NCBI GenBank assembly: GCA_036244855.1
Contig: BQKZ01000116.1
Span: 215,621-279,620 of the forward strand
Direction of reading: 5' to 3'
DNA from: Temnopleurus reevesii
Lineage: Eukaryota; Echinodermata; Echinoidea; Temnopleuroida; Temnopleuridae
DNA length: 64,000 bases
Made by a program: the position numbers and the translations under genes. Shown one piece after another: positions 47,494 through 60,061 of this stretch; within the stretch, counting starts at the first letter, position 1; every line of letters begins with the position of its first letter. The notes beneath the pieces are model-generated. The model was not told where the DNA came from, did no database searches, and saw only the letters and a program-made list of their open reading frames with translations.

Positions 47494-47664
47494 CAAATAT
47501 CCCGAACTCTGAGAAAGTATATTGGAATTATATTTCTGAGGATGGGCTAGCAATACTATTTTTCCGAGGGGCGAAGCCCCCGAGGAAAAATAGTTTTCTT
47601 TGCTAGCCCATCCGAAGAATTATAATTCCAATATACTTTCGAAGTAACTGTTCGGGATATTTGA
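47494..47664. mobile_element. Fold-back element (170-bp imperfect palindrome)
   Basis: Left and right halves pair from CAAATATCCCGAAC inward through AAAGTATATTGGAATTATA and GATGGGCTAGCAA to a GC-rich tip GGGGCGAAGCCCC. Nearly the whole element is one hairpin. Confidence 0.85.
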
Positions 47665-47694
47665 TTTATATCTCTTCAAAATAAGAGATAAAAA

Positions 47695-48200
47695 GTGAAA
47701 CTTACTCAGATACTCGGCTTAACTGCCGTGTTTTCAGGCGCTCCAGTTTGTACCGGTCATGCCGGTGCGGTAGAGCACCGTACTCACACACAGTCATTCA
47801 CTGTCACACTCAGTCGGTACCGGTACCACTCAGTCACGGCACAGTGCAGCTGCACTGCCACAGTACACTCCGTCTTCTTCTAGTTGATTATTAAACACAA
47901 ATTTTCTCCTGGATTGCAGTACTTGTTCTAATATAAAGTAGAGCATTTTTGTGAGCAAGCTAATGTTATCCATTCAAACATTTCACAGGATGAACGATTA
48001 CAAATGAGTTGAACAAAAGCTGGCCGACAGCAAAATCCTCCGTGTACGTCGCCATATTTGTTTACGTTTTCGCGGACCGTAGCGCTTCACGTGTTCTGCG
48101 CGTGCCCAGTTGTGCATTTCTACCGCGGTTGAGTATATTGAAAAATATTCCGAATGGGTTTTGGTGGCTTGTTTACTAGTTGAAATATATGAAAGCATGT
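47695..48200. other. GC-richer stretch with short palindromes
   Basis: Adjoins the fold-back element. Contains GGTACCGGTACC and GTGCAGCTGCAC palindromes and CpG-containing words. It could be the remainder of a larger mobile element or a regulatory region. No gene recognised. Confidence 0.3.
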
Positions 48201-49319
48201 TTGCCCCCATCGACCAATCATATAGATTGATAGCTCATGAATATTCATAGATGAGATATAATGACCTTTACCATCAATGTAATAAACAAGTCTTGACTCA
48301 TTTAATGCTTAATGACTCATAATGTTTTTAATTACCTGCACCCTTCAATTAATCCTCTCTTTCTTTTTTTTAACTAGATCTGATAATGGTTACCTAGGAT
48401 CCATAATTTGTCTTTGGTTAGACTAGTTGGTCCTGAAGAAATGGTGATATAGTCACTACAGATTAATCCTTCAACATTTAAACATGTTACGTTTTGTTAT
48501 ACATTACGGAGTCATTTAATGTCAAAATAATTTTATTTCACGTCCCTTTATTTGCATTGTTATCTGATCTCTTTTAAACTGAAGAAAAGCAAGCAATAAA
48601 ACTATATAAAAACATGCTAATCTTTAACAAATGGGAATTAACATGTTTGAATAGTTTAAATTCTGCTAAGGATTCAAGCACTGAACTGCTAAAATGAATG
48701 TGTCAACGCTAAATTCCATTGTTTAGGAAACACTTGGACAGATTATTTTGATAAACATAACAAAACGGTCATGCTGCTTACGACAATATGTGAAAGAGCT
48801 TTATGAAGTATTATGCAATGTTTTTCTCTATACATTTTCAACGGCTTTTTTGTGAAAAGCTGATGCAACACAGAAATCAATAAGTATGATTTAAACATTT
48901 ATTTATAACAAAATCTAATTACTAGCTTATAGATGAATAAAAACACCTCCCTGCCTGCTTGATAACCTCAAATCCAGGTGTTATAGGGGCCAGTTTTTTA
49001 TTTGACGAAAGACAAGAAAAATCTGTGTTTGCATCGTCCAACTAGATCAGGTGGAAAATGTGGAGCAATGAAGGGCAATGGGAGGCAATGAGATGCGACG
49101 AAGGGTGCGATATCTGACCCCTGATGGAAAGCTTCATTTAATATAAGATCTCATTCAGTATAGATCTCTGCAAAGTCTCCACTTGCAGGTGGTTGTAACA
49201 CTTATTTGACCCATAATATGACAGGATAAACAAGTTTTTGAATGATTGTAGGTAAATGATATAGCAGGCATTTGATTCATGAAAAAAATATAACTGTTGG
49301 CACTGTTATATTTTGAACT

Positions 49320-49560
49320 TTGGAAGGTATACTCCATATTATCTTTTTCTCCTGCTAATCTTTGTTCTCACAATTCTCTTTCATCTCTTTCTTTCTCATT
49401 CTTTTACTATTACTATTACTAAATCCTTGGCCCTCCCCCCCCCCCAATCCCCTTTCCTTCTCTTTCTTCTTCTCCTCCTCATTATCCTTTCATTTTCCTC
49501 ATCATTCACTCCTTTCGTATTTTACTTTCCTTCTCCACCTTCTTCTCCTCTTACTAACCT
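49320..49560. repeat. CT-rich low-complexity tract
   Basis: Pyrimidine-rich with a C run near 49433-49445. The leucine/serine-rich frames across it are not genes. Confidence 0.8.
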
Positions 49561-49869
49561 TAAAGGGGCTATGTAGCACATAACTATAATCAACTTTATC
49601 ACATTTGTGTGTAATACATGCTTCAGCAAGATTGCAGATTTCTGTATAGAGTCCCTCAGAAGGTTATGTAAAAATTTCAATGGAGGATGGCATGACCAGC
49701 TAATTCTCATCAAAGCATCAGATTGATGGTATATCAATTGCTAAAAGCAGGTGGTTCTCCCAAAAGGCCAAGGAGAATAGAAAATTTACAACAAATAAAT
49801 TAACAGGTCAAAGTTTTAATCGATCATGTCGTTCAATCACTATGAGAACAAAATGCAATAATCACTTAC

Positions 49870-50034
49870 ATCTCTTAGATTTCCTCTGAAGTTCTGCGAC
49901 ACCTCACCGTGACCCCACACCTCGCCCGGTTTGGCAGCGCCTCCTACCAGAAACTCCTTGTTAGCAGCAAGGATCATAAATTCTCCTCCAGTGTTCCCGG
50001 TAGCCATGATGCTCTCATCAACTCGTATCGTTAC
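49870..50034 (-). CDS. NRXN: Neurexin exon: middle of LNS2
   Basis: A 165-nt exon, phase 0-0, 55 codons. It starts VTIRVDESIMATGNTGGEF, carries ANKEFLVGGAAKPG and ends VSQNFRGNLRD. It aligns with the LNS2 stretch that in vertebrate neurexins follows alternative splice site 2. The usual GC(L/I) cysteine in NFMGCLKE-type sequence is replaced by Asn here (RGNLRD). With the partner cysteine also absent in the next exon, the LNS2 disulfide is lost. Acceptor: CTATCTTTGCAG/GTAACG; donor: AGAGAT/gtaagt. Confidence 0.92.
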
Positions 50035-51317
50035 CTGCAAAGATAGTTTTCTATTTATTTATCCTCATTGTTTTTGTTGTTGTCTTTTTTATTTTCCATA
50101 TAAAAAATAACAAATTGAAATACAAACACAAAATCAAAATATAAAATCAAGAAACAATCATAATACATATAAATGAATAAATAATGATTGGCTGGAAGCA
50201 CTACTCAGAGCTACTTACAAAGGCCCAGATTATCCACAATGCCAATTTTCTTGAAAAATTCAGGACTTTACTCAAAGCCCATTTCTTCAATGCCCAGTTT
50301 ACCTCACTCAGCTGAGGGTTGGTCTTCACTTTTGGACGTGCACATCTTTTCCCCCTCATTTTTTTTTGCGTAGATAAGAACTATCACCAATAACAAGGCA
50401 CTTAAATGCTAAAATATATTAGAAGAATGAAATTGCATCATACAAAGAGACACATTTTCTGTGCCCCCACAATCACAGAATCTGTGATGTACGGTAAACC
50501 AACAGTATTAATATCCATCGGATAGCATATCAAGCATGACAATCAACTGAAGGAGCCTTTAATCTCTCTTCCTTTCCTGGTCTTTATAAATGTTCAAGAT
50601 TGGCGCCTCAGAGTCTCGCACCTGCTACCAAAGTGTGCACAGATGCACCTCCGTACTCAACACAGATAGAGATGCGGAGGCAGAAGGTAGTATTCAATTA
50701 CTCTGGTAGTCATCTATATGAAAGATATTCATTGGGAGGATTATGAGAATCAATAAGCACCATCTCAATCATTTTATCGTTTGGAATACTATCGTTTTTC
50801 AAAACGCCATGCTGATATGTTGGAAAACAACTAAAACTGTGGTCACAGCTCTCCGTAAGTTAGCCTACACGGTGTTCAGGGATCCAACATTTTTGCAAAT
50901 TTTGCTTATTCATAAAACGATGGCAGTCTGGATACTGGTAATATTTCTCGTGTGCATCATTCAGTTACTCTCTCAAGATTTGCCACAGAGATGAAGTACA
51001 AATCTTCAAAATAAGACGCATAGGGAGTGTGCAGTTGTGTGCACGTGTGCAGCTCTATTAAGCCATCTTACATATCTTTTATATTTAGCTGTTCTATTAT
51101 AGTGTTATTAAAACAATCTCCAGCCTAAAAGTAATATCATTAATTCTGTCCACAATACATTGTAACATCGTAATCAAGTATCAATATGTATCTATATTTT
51201 ATGTTAATTATTGATTGCATTTAGTAAATCAAAATATAAGTGCCATGAGCACTTATTATTATTATTATCATTATTAAGATATTATCAATCTAACATGATA
51301 AAATAATGAACACCTAC
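50035..51317 (-). other. Neurexin intron at the splice-site-2 position
   Basis: A 1.28-kb intron lying exactly where vertebrate neurexins insert the alternative splice site 2 microexon(s). I looked for a small phase 0-0 exon on the minus strand and did not find a convincing one. Contains a short ATT microsatellite near 51253-51277. Confidence 0.6.
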
Positions 51318-51625
51318 CATAGTATTTTCCCTGGTTATCCTAACTTTATGCCACTCATTGTCAATAAATCCGTTTGTTCCTCTTCTGGACGTGATGAACT
51401 CGCGATACTCTCCAGACCCAAGATTTATAGCTATCTCAATCCTGCCTCCATTCATAGCTGCATAGATATAGTCAAATTCCATCCCGGTGCTCAATATTAG
51501 ACCGGTTGGAGACTGGGTTCGGAACTCAAAGAAGACTTCGTCTGCGTTGTTGGAGATCTGTTTCTTGACGAGACTGTAGCTGATGTACGTGTTTCCATTG
51601 AAGGTGGCCGATGTGGCAGTTTTAC
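51318..51625 (-). CDS. NRXN: Neurexin exon: first half of LNS2
   Basis: A 308-nt exon: two bases completing a codon, then 102 codons. It encodes KTATSATFNGNTYISYSLVK, the block DEVFFEFRTQSPTGLILST, then NLGSGEYREF and FIDNEWHKVRITRENTM. This is the N-terminal half of LNS2, with the standard LNS beta-sandwich signatures (FEFRT..GLIL, DNEWHKV). Acceptor: TTTCTTTACGATCCAG/GTAAAA; donor: ACTATG/gtaggt, phase 0. The exons for LNS1 and EGF-A, expected upstream (higher coordinates), were not found before the window end. Confidence 0.92.
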
Positions 51626-51728
51626 CTGGATCGTAAAGAAAATATATGAAATGTTTTAATGTTTGCATTTTTATACTTCAAAATCTCTAAAATTGTAATT
51701 GTTATCTGATTAACTAATGAATTCTATT

Positions 51729-52175
51729 ATTCCCATAGACTTTGTGCAGGGACTTCCGAGGTCCAGTTATCAATGGGTTAAATGAACATTACAAAGGGTT
51801 GGAGGAATGACGACCTTCATAAATGGTAAATTTATACTATACCAATGATGGATTACATGTACCAACCGCAATGGTTGGATCGCACATAATTGAAAAGCTA
51901 ATTTACCATTTTTAAGAGCTTTTAGGAATGTAGAAACACTGCAAAATGTAAATCTAAAATTTACATATTCCATAACATGCAGTTTGAAGGGACTCAAGCA
52001 ACATGTATCACAAATATATATGCAAACAACCATCTTGAAACACAAGCCATTGAATAAAAGTACCCTGTAAATTAGATAATAGTAGAGCAGTGCATGTAGC
52101 AAGAATAGTACAAAATAGTCATTTAATCCATGGAAAACTGGATTAAGTTAGTTCCTGCACAAAGCATATGGGAAT
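51729..52175. mobile_element. MITE-like element next to the LNS2 exon
   Basis: The ends ATTCCCATAGACTTTGTGCAG and the reverse complement of CTGCACAAAGCATATGGGAAT pair, with weaker pairing further in (GTCCAGTT). It lies about 100 bp from the LNS2 exon acceptor. Confidence 0.5.
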
Positions 52176-52248
52176 GACTTAATTCAGTAGTCAATGGGTT
52201 AATACAATTAAACAGTAACAAGTGGTAAGTTGACTGTGTTGAACTGGT

Positions 52249-52374
52249 TAGACCCTGCCACATAGGGCCTCGAAAACAACACCATTAAAAACAATTCAGT
52301 TCATAGTTACTACCTGCGAACAAAGATTCATGTTGAATCGTGCTGCTTCTGGGGCCCTATGTGACTGGGGCCTA
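52249..52374. mobile_element. Short MITE with TA target duplication
   Basis: A 122-bp element (52251-52372) with inverted ends containing CACATAGGGCC, flanked by TA on both sides. Suggests a Tc1/mariner-derived MITE (inference). Confidence 0.65.
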
Positions 52375-52756
52375 AGCAATATATCCACAAAATTTAGTTA
52401 ACGAACAACAACAATCTGAAAAACACAAGCAATGTGACATTTTAAAGGGGTTTACATATGACCATGAAATATAAATCTGCTTTTACCAAACACATCCCCT
52501 ATAGAACCCAACTCCGGTGGGAAGGCCTTCTGGAGAAAGGCAACCTCTAAATTTAGGATTCTTTGACAAATCACTGTTCTTTAAAACCGAGACAGGATGC
52601 GCTACCAAGGCGACGAGAGTAAGCCCACGCAAGACAGGGATTTCGTTATACACACGATTAATATCAATCTCTTATAAAGGTTGGGTTAACAAGTGAAAAC
52701 AGGATGCATTTACGATGTATAAACAAGATACATTCAGGTTCAAAAGCAAATCAAAC

Positions 52757-53142
52757 ACTGTGTCACAGTCACTCAGAGAAATTTCATCGACAAAAAAAAA
52801 ATCACAATTTATAGGCATGACAAATGTGCAATCTAGCAATGCTTTATTGGTAGGTCATTAAAAAAAAAAAAACAGCAAAAAACAAAGGAATGTATGGACT
52901 GTGTCACAGTCGCTCAGAGAAATTTCATTGACAAAAAAAAAATCACAATTTATAGGCATGACAAATGTGCAATCTAGCAATGCTTTATTGGTAGGTCATT
53001 TAAAAAAAAAGAAAAGAGAACAGCAAAAAAACGAAGGAATGTATGGAGTTTATATCAACATTGGGTATGATTATAAATGTTAGCTAAATATCCACCCATC
53101 CTTGGGTATGATTATAAATGTTAGCTAAATATCCACCCATCC
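52757..53142. repeat. Two adjacent recent tandem duplications (141 bp and 41 bp)
   Basis: 52757-52897 and 52898-53046 are near-identical units, differing mainly in A-run length. 53061-53101 and 53102-53142 are identical 41-bp units beginning TTGGGTATGATTATAAATG. Confidence 0.95.
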
Positions 53143-55157
53143 TTGACAATTTTGTCTCAAAGAAACTTTGTTTGATTAAGAATATCTCATTAGATATGAG
53201 AGTATTTCAACAACAAAAAATAGCCAAAACCCAAACAAACGGACACTACGTAGAATGCAAACGTCATTGCAGCCAGATCTGACAGGAATGCTCCCCAAAT
53301 ATAAAGTGCGGACACAATCTGTGGTTGTGTTGTTGACGTAATTCGTTTCTACAATGACCGCAGACCTCACCTGGTTAAAGTATGTCAAATGCAATTGAAT
53401 TTCTTGCAAAAGAAAGTTGACATTTTCGCAAATCGGAAGCATAAAGGACCATGTTAATGAAAGATATTCAAAGCAACAGATAAGCTCATGGGATGCGAGG
53501 AGCATTTAGTATCTACATGTATGGTTTGATCATTGGTAAAGTGCTGATTTTTAGAGATGAAAGAAGGTAAATTCATCACCACTCAACTTGTAGTCTGTCG
53601 ACTCAGTCCGGATCTTAGCACACTATTTTTTGGGGGGCCGACTACTAACATATCATAATGTTAAGCTATTAACTGAGTTGCACATGTTAAGCACTTCAAA
53701 ACGATTTTAATAGGTGCTAATTAAATCTAGAACAGTATTATTATTACTACCAATTCAGAGTAACTCAATCTGGTATGATGCTATGAACTTGCCAAAGAAA
53801 GGTTAGCAAGATATCTATCCACACGGCAATGCTACATCTATTAGTTAGTAGCACAAAAGAAATTTCCCATCATGGGTCTCTCCAGAAGACTATGCATGTC
53901 CTATGTATTGCCAGAGAGTGTATCATGAATACTTGATGCAGAAACAGAAAACCGGTCCCTTATGTTGAGGCGAACTGTTTGGATAACCGAAATAGGATAT
54001 AGATTGAAGACATTGACACCCAACCCACTTGATCATGTGCATAAATCAACTCAAGAAATTACGTCTGAAGTGCGTACTTAGCATATACCCTGACTCGCAT
54101 TCACATGTTGACAAAGGTAATCATGTGCATAATGGAAGTTGGTTTGGTGTTACTTGGTTTTATGTTGTTTAAAATGATTCAAAATACATACAGCAAATTT
54201 TTAGAAATTGGATGAAACATACAAATTTGATGATATAGCTCTATTTAGAATGACGGTGTCTTATCAAAATTTGTATTCTTCCTAGCAATCCAAAACTGGT
54301 AAATTTTAAGAAAGTTGAGTGCTGAAAAAAGAATCAAGCGCTTTCTGTATTTTCATAAAATTTTGTTATCAGAGCCCATCTGAATGTGCAGGCTATTGAA
54401 AGTTTAATGATGTCAAAAAATGCCCTTTTTATAATGCAAATAAATTTAAAGCCCGAACACTATTCATTTCTTGACCAAAGAGCTATCGCAATGCTTCTAA
54501 TAAACTAACCTTTGGGGAAATAAGTGTACATCCATGGTCAACTGTGGTATACGTATTTATAAGCAAGGCAAATGGCAGACTATGTATACGCTATCTCCAT
54601 AATACACAGGGGCACATGAACGAAGCAGTATTTTCCATTGCAAATGTGACTGGATTCACTCAATCAAGTAGCACTCCATCCATACTGGCTCCTTGTATGT
54701 AGATTCCAACACTCATCACGTTTTAACTACTCCATGCTTCGGACAGCAATCATGCATACACCCTCCTCCCTGCTCTGACGATGGCTGAATTTTGATTTTG
54801 TAATTGCATACTTGAACTTGAATATCTAGCCCTAGGGCATCGCATCCGATACTGCCGCACCATACACAGGTGTACGACATGAGATCGCCTCTAGTCATAC
54901 GTACTAATGCACCCTTTGTATGTGAGCTGATGTTGCGCTCGGGAAAGCAAAATATATTCTTATATGGAGAATATGTTGATAAAAAGAAGAACAGATAGAA
55001 GAACAATTTAAAGAAAAAGATTAAGAAGAAAATAACAATCAGGACATTATCAATATAAGGATAAAGAAAGAAGAATAGTTATGAGAAGAATTACAACACA
55101 ATCAAATAAGAAGAACAAAAAAGAATGAGAAGTGGAACAACAACAAAAAGAAGACAT

Positions 55158-55239
55158 AGCAGTAGAAGTAGTAGTAGTAGCAGTAGTAGCAGTAGTATAA
55201 AAAGAAGAATATGAATAAGTAAAAGTATGAGTCGTAGTA

Positions 55240-55279
<40 letters not shown>

Positions 55280-55326
55280 AAGTAGTAGTAGTAGTAGTAG
55301 TAGAAGTAATAGTAGTAGTATTAGTA

Positions 55327-55366
<40 letters not shown>

Positions 55367-55376
55367 AAGTAGAAGC

Positions 55377-55422
<46 letters not shown>

Positions 55423-55470
55423 AAAGAAATAGTATAGTAGTAGTGGAGGAAGAACAATAATAATAATGAG
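55158..55470. repeat. Long TAG/GTA trinucleotide array
   Basis: About 300 bp of GTA repeats with AAG and other interruptions. The poly-Leu, poly-Thr and poly-Ser frames on it are not genes. Confidence 0.95.
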
Positions 55471-55703
55471 AAGAAGAAGATGGTGATGATGAATAAAAAC
55501 GAAAAAACAAAACGCAACAAACCATCTCTTTTGAGGAGCCTAAGGATGACCTGTTTTTATGATGTACAATATTCTCTGAAGAACTGTATATTACATTCCC
55601 TCTGTTGAAACTACATCCCCCAAGACAGAAGTGTGTGCCATTTTTCTTCTTGTTTTTTCTTAAGCCTTTAGTAAGGTTGCCAGAGTAATGTAAAATAAAA
55701 AAG

Positions 55704-56370
55704 AGAGAGATGCTTAAAATATGTTACAATGAGGAGTTGGCAATAATGTTCTTACACCTGTTCAATCAGACTGACCCAAATGACTAGTCGGACATATGTA
55801 GATGGAGAACACAACATGAAGGAAGTCATAAAAACAACTATCAAAGCCTACATAAAAGGTGAGATCAAAGGAAAATCTTATCCTATGAATTGAAGATGAA
55901 ATAACTGTTGCTGTCTATAGTTTGAGTATCTCTTTGATGACTTCTTGAATAACACTGCAAATAAAAATTTTCAACACAAGTGAAGTTGAGTTGCCTTAAA
56001 ACAGCCGTCGAAGGTGAAAAACAGTAAAAAAAACAAAAAAACAAAAAAAAACAAAAAAAAAATGGAGATGTTTAAAATATGTTTCAAAAGGGAGTTGGCA
56101 ATAATGTTCTTACACCTGTTCAATCAGACTGACCCAAATGACTAGTCAGACAATGTAGATGACGAACACAACATGAAGGAAATCTTAAAAACAACTATCA
56201 ACGCCTACTTAAAAGGTGAGATCAAAGGGAAATCTTATCCAATGAATTAAATCTTTACTATTTCTAGCTTCAGTATCTATTTGATGACTTCTTGAATAAC
56301 ACTGCAAATAAAGTTTTACAACATAAATGAAGGTGAGTTGCCTTTAATAAAACAGATATCAAAGGTTAAA
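55704..56370. repeat. ~358-bp tandem duplication
   Basis: Two units sharing GAGTTGGCAATAATGTTCTT (55734 and 56092) and most of the following 280 bp. They are separated by an A-rich stretch near 56020-56060. Confidence 0.9.
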
Positions 56371-57105
56371 AAAAACTGTGATCATGCATAGAAAATCTTA
56401 GCTGATGATGGACGGTGGTGGCTCTCATGAACCTCTGAGTAATATATCATGAAAACACTTCAACATATCGTTAAATAGGCTACTAAGAGACAATGAAAGA
56501 AAAAACAGATTTTCTACCGCACTCATTCATCACGAAACCTTCAAGAAAAAGTAAACCGTAGTCCTGGTTTTTAACCGCAGAAATGTAAACTTCTACAGCA
56601 GATTGCGGGATTAATCTAGTCATTCTCTATCTGACAGCCTACTCCTTCGCCGTCACCTCTTCCATTATTCATGAAAACGGGGAGGTTTTTGACGTCTCGA
56701 GTTGAGGCAATGGATAAGGTCCGTATAGGACATGGCGCCAACGGTTCTCCGCTGTACATGATATGCCCTAGGCTTCTAGATATACAGATGACTCTCTTTC
56801 ATCTAACTCTGCTATTTCATTTAACTCTTTTCTTTGGTTAAACAGCAATTATGCTCTTTATCGAGTGACCATGGCTCCAAGCCATTTGTAACATTTACAT
56901 CTAAGATACAACGAGTCCTGCATCTGTAGGGTAAATTAAGTAAAGAATAAAAGATCATGTATATATGAATACTCCAGAATTCTGAATTACACATCTAATG
57001 CTGCTTTTACATTTTTCAGAAAAAGAGAATGTCTTCTTGAATGAAATAAATAATTCATTGCTACAGTCAAAAAATCTTATTTCCTCTTTATATGGTGTCT
57101 ACTTT

Positions 57106-57362
57106 TTAATGATTGCTGAATTCTGTTGCCCACAATTTTGAATTTCAAATACACACAGGTAAATGCTATGTGAATAATTCACAGCAAATGTAAAGACTGA
57201 TCAATGCTTTACTAAACCGTAATGATTGCCGAGCTCTGCTACCCACAATTTAAAAAACAAAGCACACAGAGGTAATGATATGTAAAAAGATTCAAAGCAA
57301 CTATCAAGACTGACCAATGCTTTACCAAACACTAACGATTATTGAATTCTCCTGCCCACGAC
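57106..57362. repeat. ~115-bp tandem repeat, 2.3 degenerate units
   Basis: Each unit contains a word like AATGATTGCTGAATTCTG, then CCCACAATTT, then ACTGA(C/T)CAATGCTTTAC. Moderately diverged. Confidence 0.75.
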
Positions 57363-60061
57363 CGGTGGGTGTTTGACAAATGAAGGGAAAACTTCGCCAC
57401 GTGACGTAGGCCCATGGTGACAGATGTTCAATTTGACGAAGATCAAACACGATGTTTGCCCAGCTCGTCTCTTGCCAATTTAAACACACACTCTATCATA
57501 ATTATCGTCCATGGCTAAATCATTTTAACGATTGTGCGATTGTGCAAGGTTAGAGGTGAGAACAAACAGGATAGTTTATCACACGTAGGTGAAATCTCCA
57601 GCTAATTAGTAAGAAGGACGTCCTATGACAGAAAGGTGTAAATAACTGTTTCTAATAATAAATCATTGGAAATTCAATTAAATTTTCATGACTGACGGGT
57701 TTTTTTCATAAACAGTCACTATAGAAGGGCCAAAAAGGTAAGAAAAATCTGCATTGTGAGAGCATTAACATGCACAACCCCATAACTAGGATTTTTATGA
57801 GGGGTTTACAACTTGACTAAGGGGAGTGGTCAATTCTGAACCCATAGCATCCTTCTTGTGAGCCTGAAGATTCTTTTAATACTTCATAACCATTCACCAT
57901 TAACTAAGGTCTATTTCATTTCAAACGTTTATTTGTCATTCAAGGTAGTGAACAAATAGTAAAACATCACAATTCCATGGTGGATATCTTGCTTAAAAAG
58001 CCCTTTCTTCAGATTTCAGATTCAGATATTTTTTTTTTCACTCAAATCATAACATAACATAACATCACTCAAATCATAACATTTTCAAAATGAATGCATA
58101 ATTATTTCAAATTTACAGCATCTTTATGATATTTTCTGCTTGGATGTGATAACATGGTGAAATCAATCAATATTTTGTTTGAAGGTGGCTTCTGGCACGA
58201 GCCTGCAATAATGTGACTAGAAAACGATTGGAAGTAACGTGACAGAATTGTATTGGTAACGAATAAAAGATCCAGGTATTAGATGCCTTGTGGTCATCTG
58301 AAGCTAACAAAATGAATCAATGTTTAAAAACGCTTTACAAAATCCCCTCCCACCTAATTGAAATTAAAAATTTCCTGTTTGTATTCTTAGCATTTTGGGT
58401 TTTGAACCCTCAACTTCTTAACACCCAGCTTTATACCATCCCTATTGGTTAAAAATAAAAGCTCTAACCAGGCAGCAGTGGTCATTCCAGGTTTAAAAAC
58501 ATCCCCTGAATATCCCCCTCGTTAGTAAAATTGGAGCATCTCAGATTAATGTATATAAGATGCTGGATCGCATCACTTCCTTCTCCATCATCAATCCCTT
58601 CTTCTTGAGGAGCCGTATCGCATCCTCTTCACTGCCTTCTCCCAATTAAAGTGGAAAGTGGGGTAGGAGAAATAAATCTCGGACTAAATGCCGTAATGGC
58701 CGGCAAGAAGTAAATGTCAAGCAATCATATTACACATTTGCATGTGGCATTCAGAATCCAATAAAAGCTAAGGTCTCTGTTTACTCTGTTACATGTATGC
58801 TCTCAATGAGTCAATTTCTTAATCTTCTCTCTTCCTCCCCCTTCCTCGCTCTTTGAGGATTAAGGTTTCCCGTAGAGACAGATGTTTTGCATGTAAAATG
58901 GCTTCTCATACATATTAAAGTGTATTTACTGGATAGTGTATGAAAATAACCTCATATTTACTGAAGATTCAAATGACCATCACAAAAAGGGGATTTATAA
59001 GGCAAAATTTTTTTTGGATGGACACGACCGTCGGACCGACCAACCCTCTAAGCCTGGCCTGACCAGAACTTTTTTTGCTTTTCAATCAAATTTTTTTTAA
59101 ATCGCATTAAAATTATAGGAAAAGATAAGAAATATAACCTGAAAAGCCACTATGAGAAGCATTTTGGATATTTTTACTCCATTGTAAGTATTAATTCCTA
59201 CATGTAATCTGTTCCAAAATTAAAAAAAAATAAAAAAAAAAGAATATAGAGAGATAAAAGAACTTTTTTCTGACTAACGTGATTTTTCTTGGGTGTCCCA
59301 ACAATTTAGAAGGCCTATGCAGGTAGCTGTTTTTGAACATCCAGCTGTTTGTTCAAACTTCAATGCTAATTACATTATAACTACTTAAACACATGATGAT
59401 TATCAAACTGGTTGTCCGTTGTAGCCAGAGTTGACTTTATTAGTGTGAAAGCCCATGAAATAACTTTATATCTACCTTAGATTACTTTGATTATTATAAA
59501 CAGGTGGTCTTTAATTTGCCTAACAGTCTCATGGAATGACCTTAAAACATGTGTCTATATGATTAAGATTGAGATGGTCATATCAGACAGGATTTTTTTA
59601 TTGGTACTTAGCCACTACGGTAGGATTCACTGCACCAGTAAGGAAGCATAGCTACTCGATAGCTTCATATCAATTAAAGAAATACATTAAAAACTGGTGG
59701 TCTTTGTAAGTAGGCAGCGATTAAGTCAAGTTTAAATTAACAGTCTTATGAAATAAATTCATACCTATTCATAATCTTTAGAGAGTAGAAAAGATTATGT
59801 GGTATTGATTCATATCAAAATGGAGTTATTTCATATCTAACTAAGATATAAAAGGATAGTGTGATCATGAGTTCCAGGGGTTCACAGTTAGTTTAATTCT
59901 AATGAAACTCTTAAAAAGCAAATAAAGAATGTGAACTCAAGTTTGAATGGGGTGTTCAAGAAAAGAGATTTTCAAAGTATTATTTGAGTCAAATTATTGC
60001 TTAGTTTGATATTTACGCTCACTGGGGGATTGGTTTTACATGAACCCCAACAGCACTTACT

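Larger units (their letters stand above)
32566..49869 (-). other. Neurexin intron inside LNS2 (17 kb)
   Basis: AT-rich intron carrying many of the window's mobile and tandem elements, each listed separately. Stretches not listed (for example 35080-35730, 38290-40230, 41240-44160, 48210-49310) showed me nothing beyond AT-rich sequence and chance frames. Confidence 0.6.

Noticed and set aside
47695..48210. Open frames in the GC-richer stretch as coding
   Set aside because: Short, with compositional palindromes; no recognisable protein.
54716..55006. Cysteine-containing minus frame as a missing neurexin EGF-A exon
   Set aside because: Cysteine spacing does not fit EGF, and no suitable acceptor and donor were seen.
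55050..55525. Poly-Leu, poly-Thr and poly-Ser frames
   Set aside because: Six-frame products of a GTA repeat.
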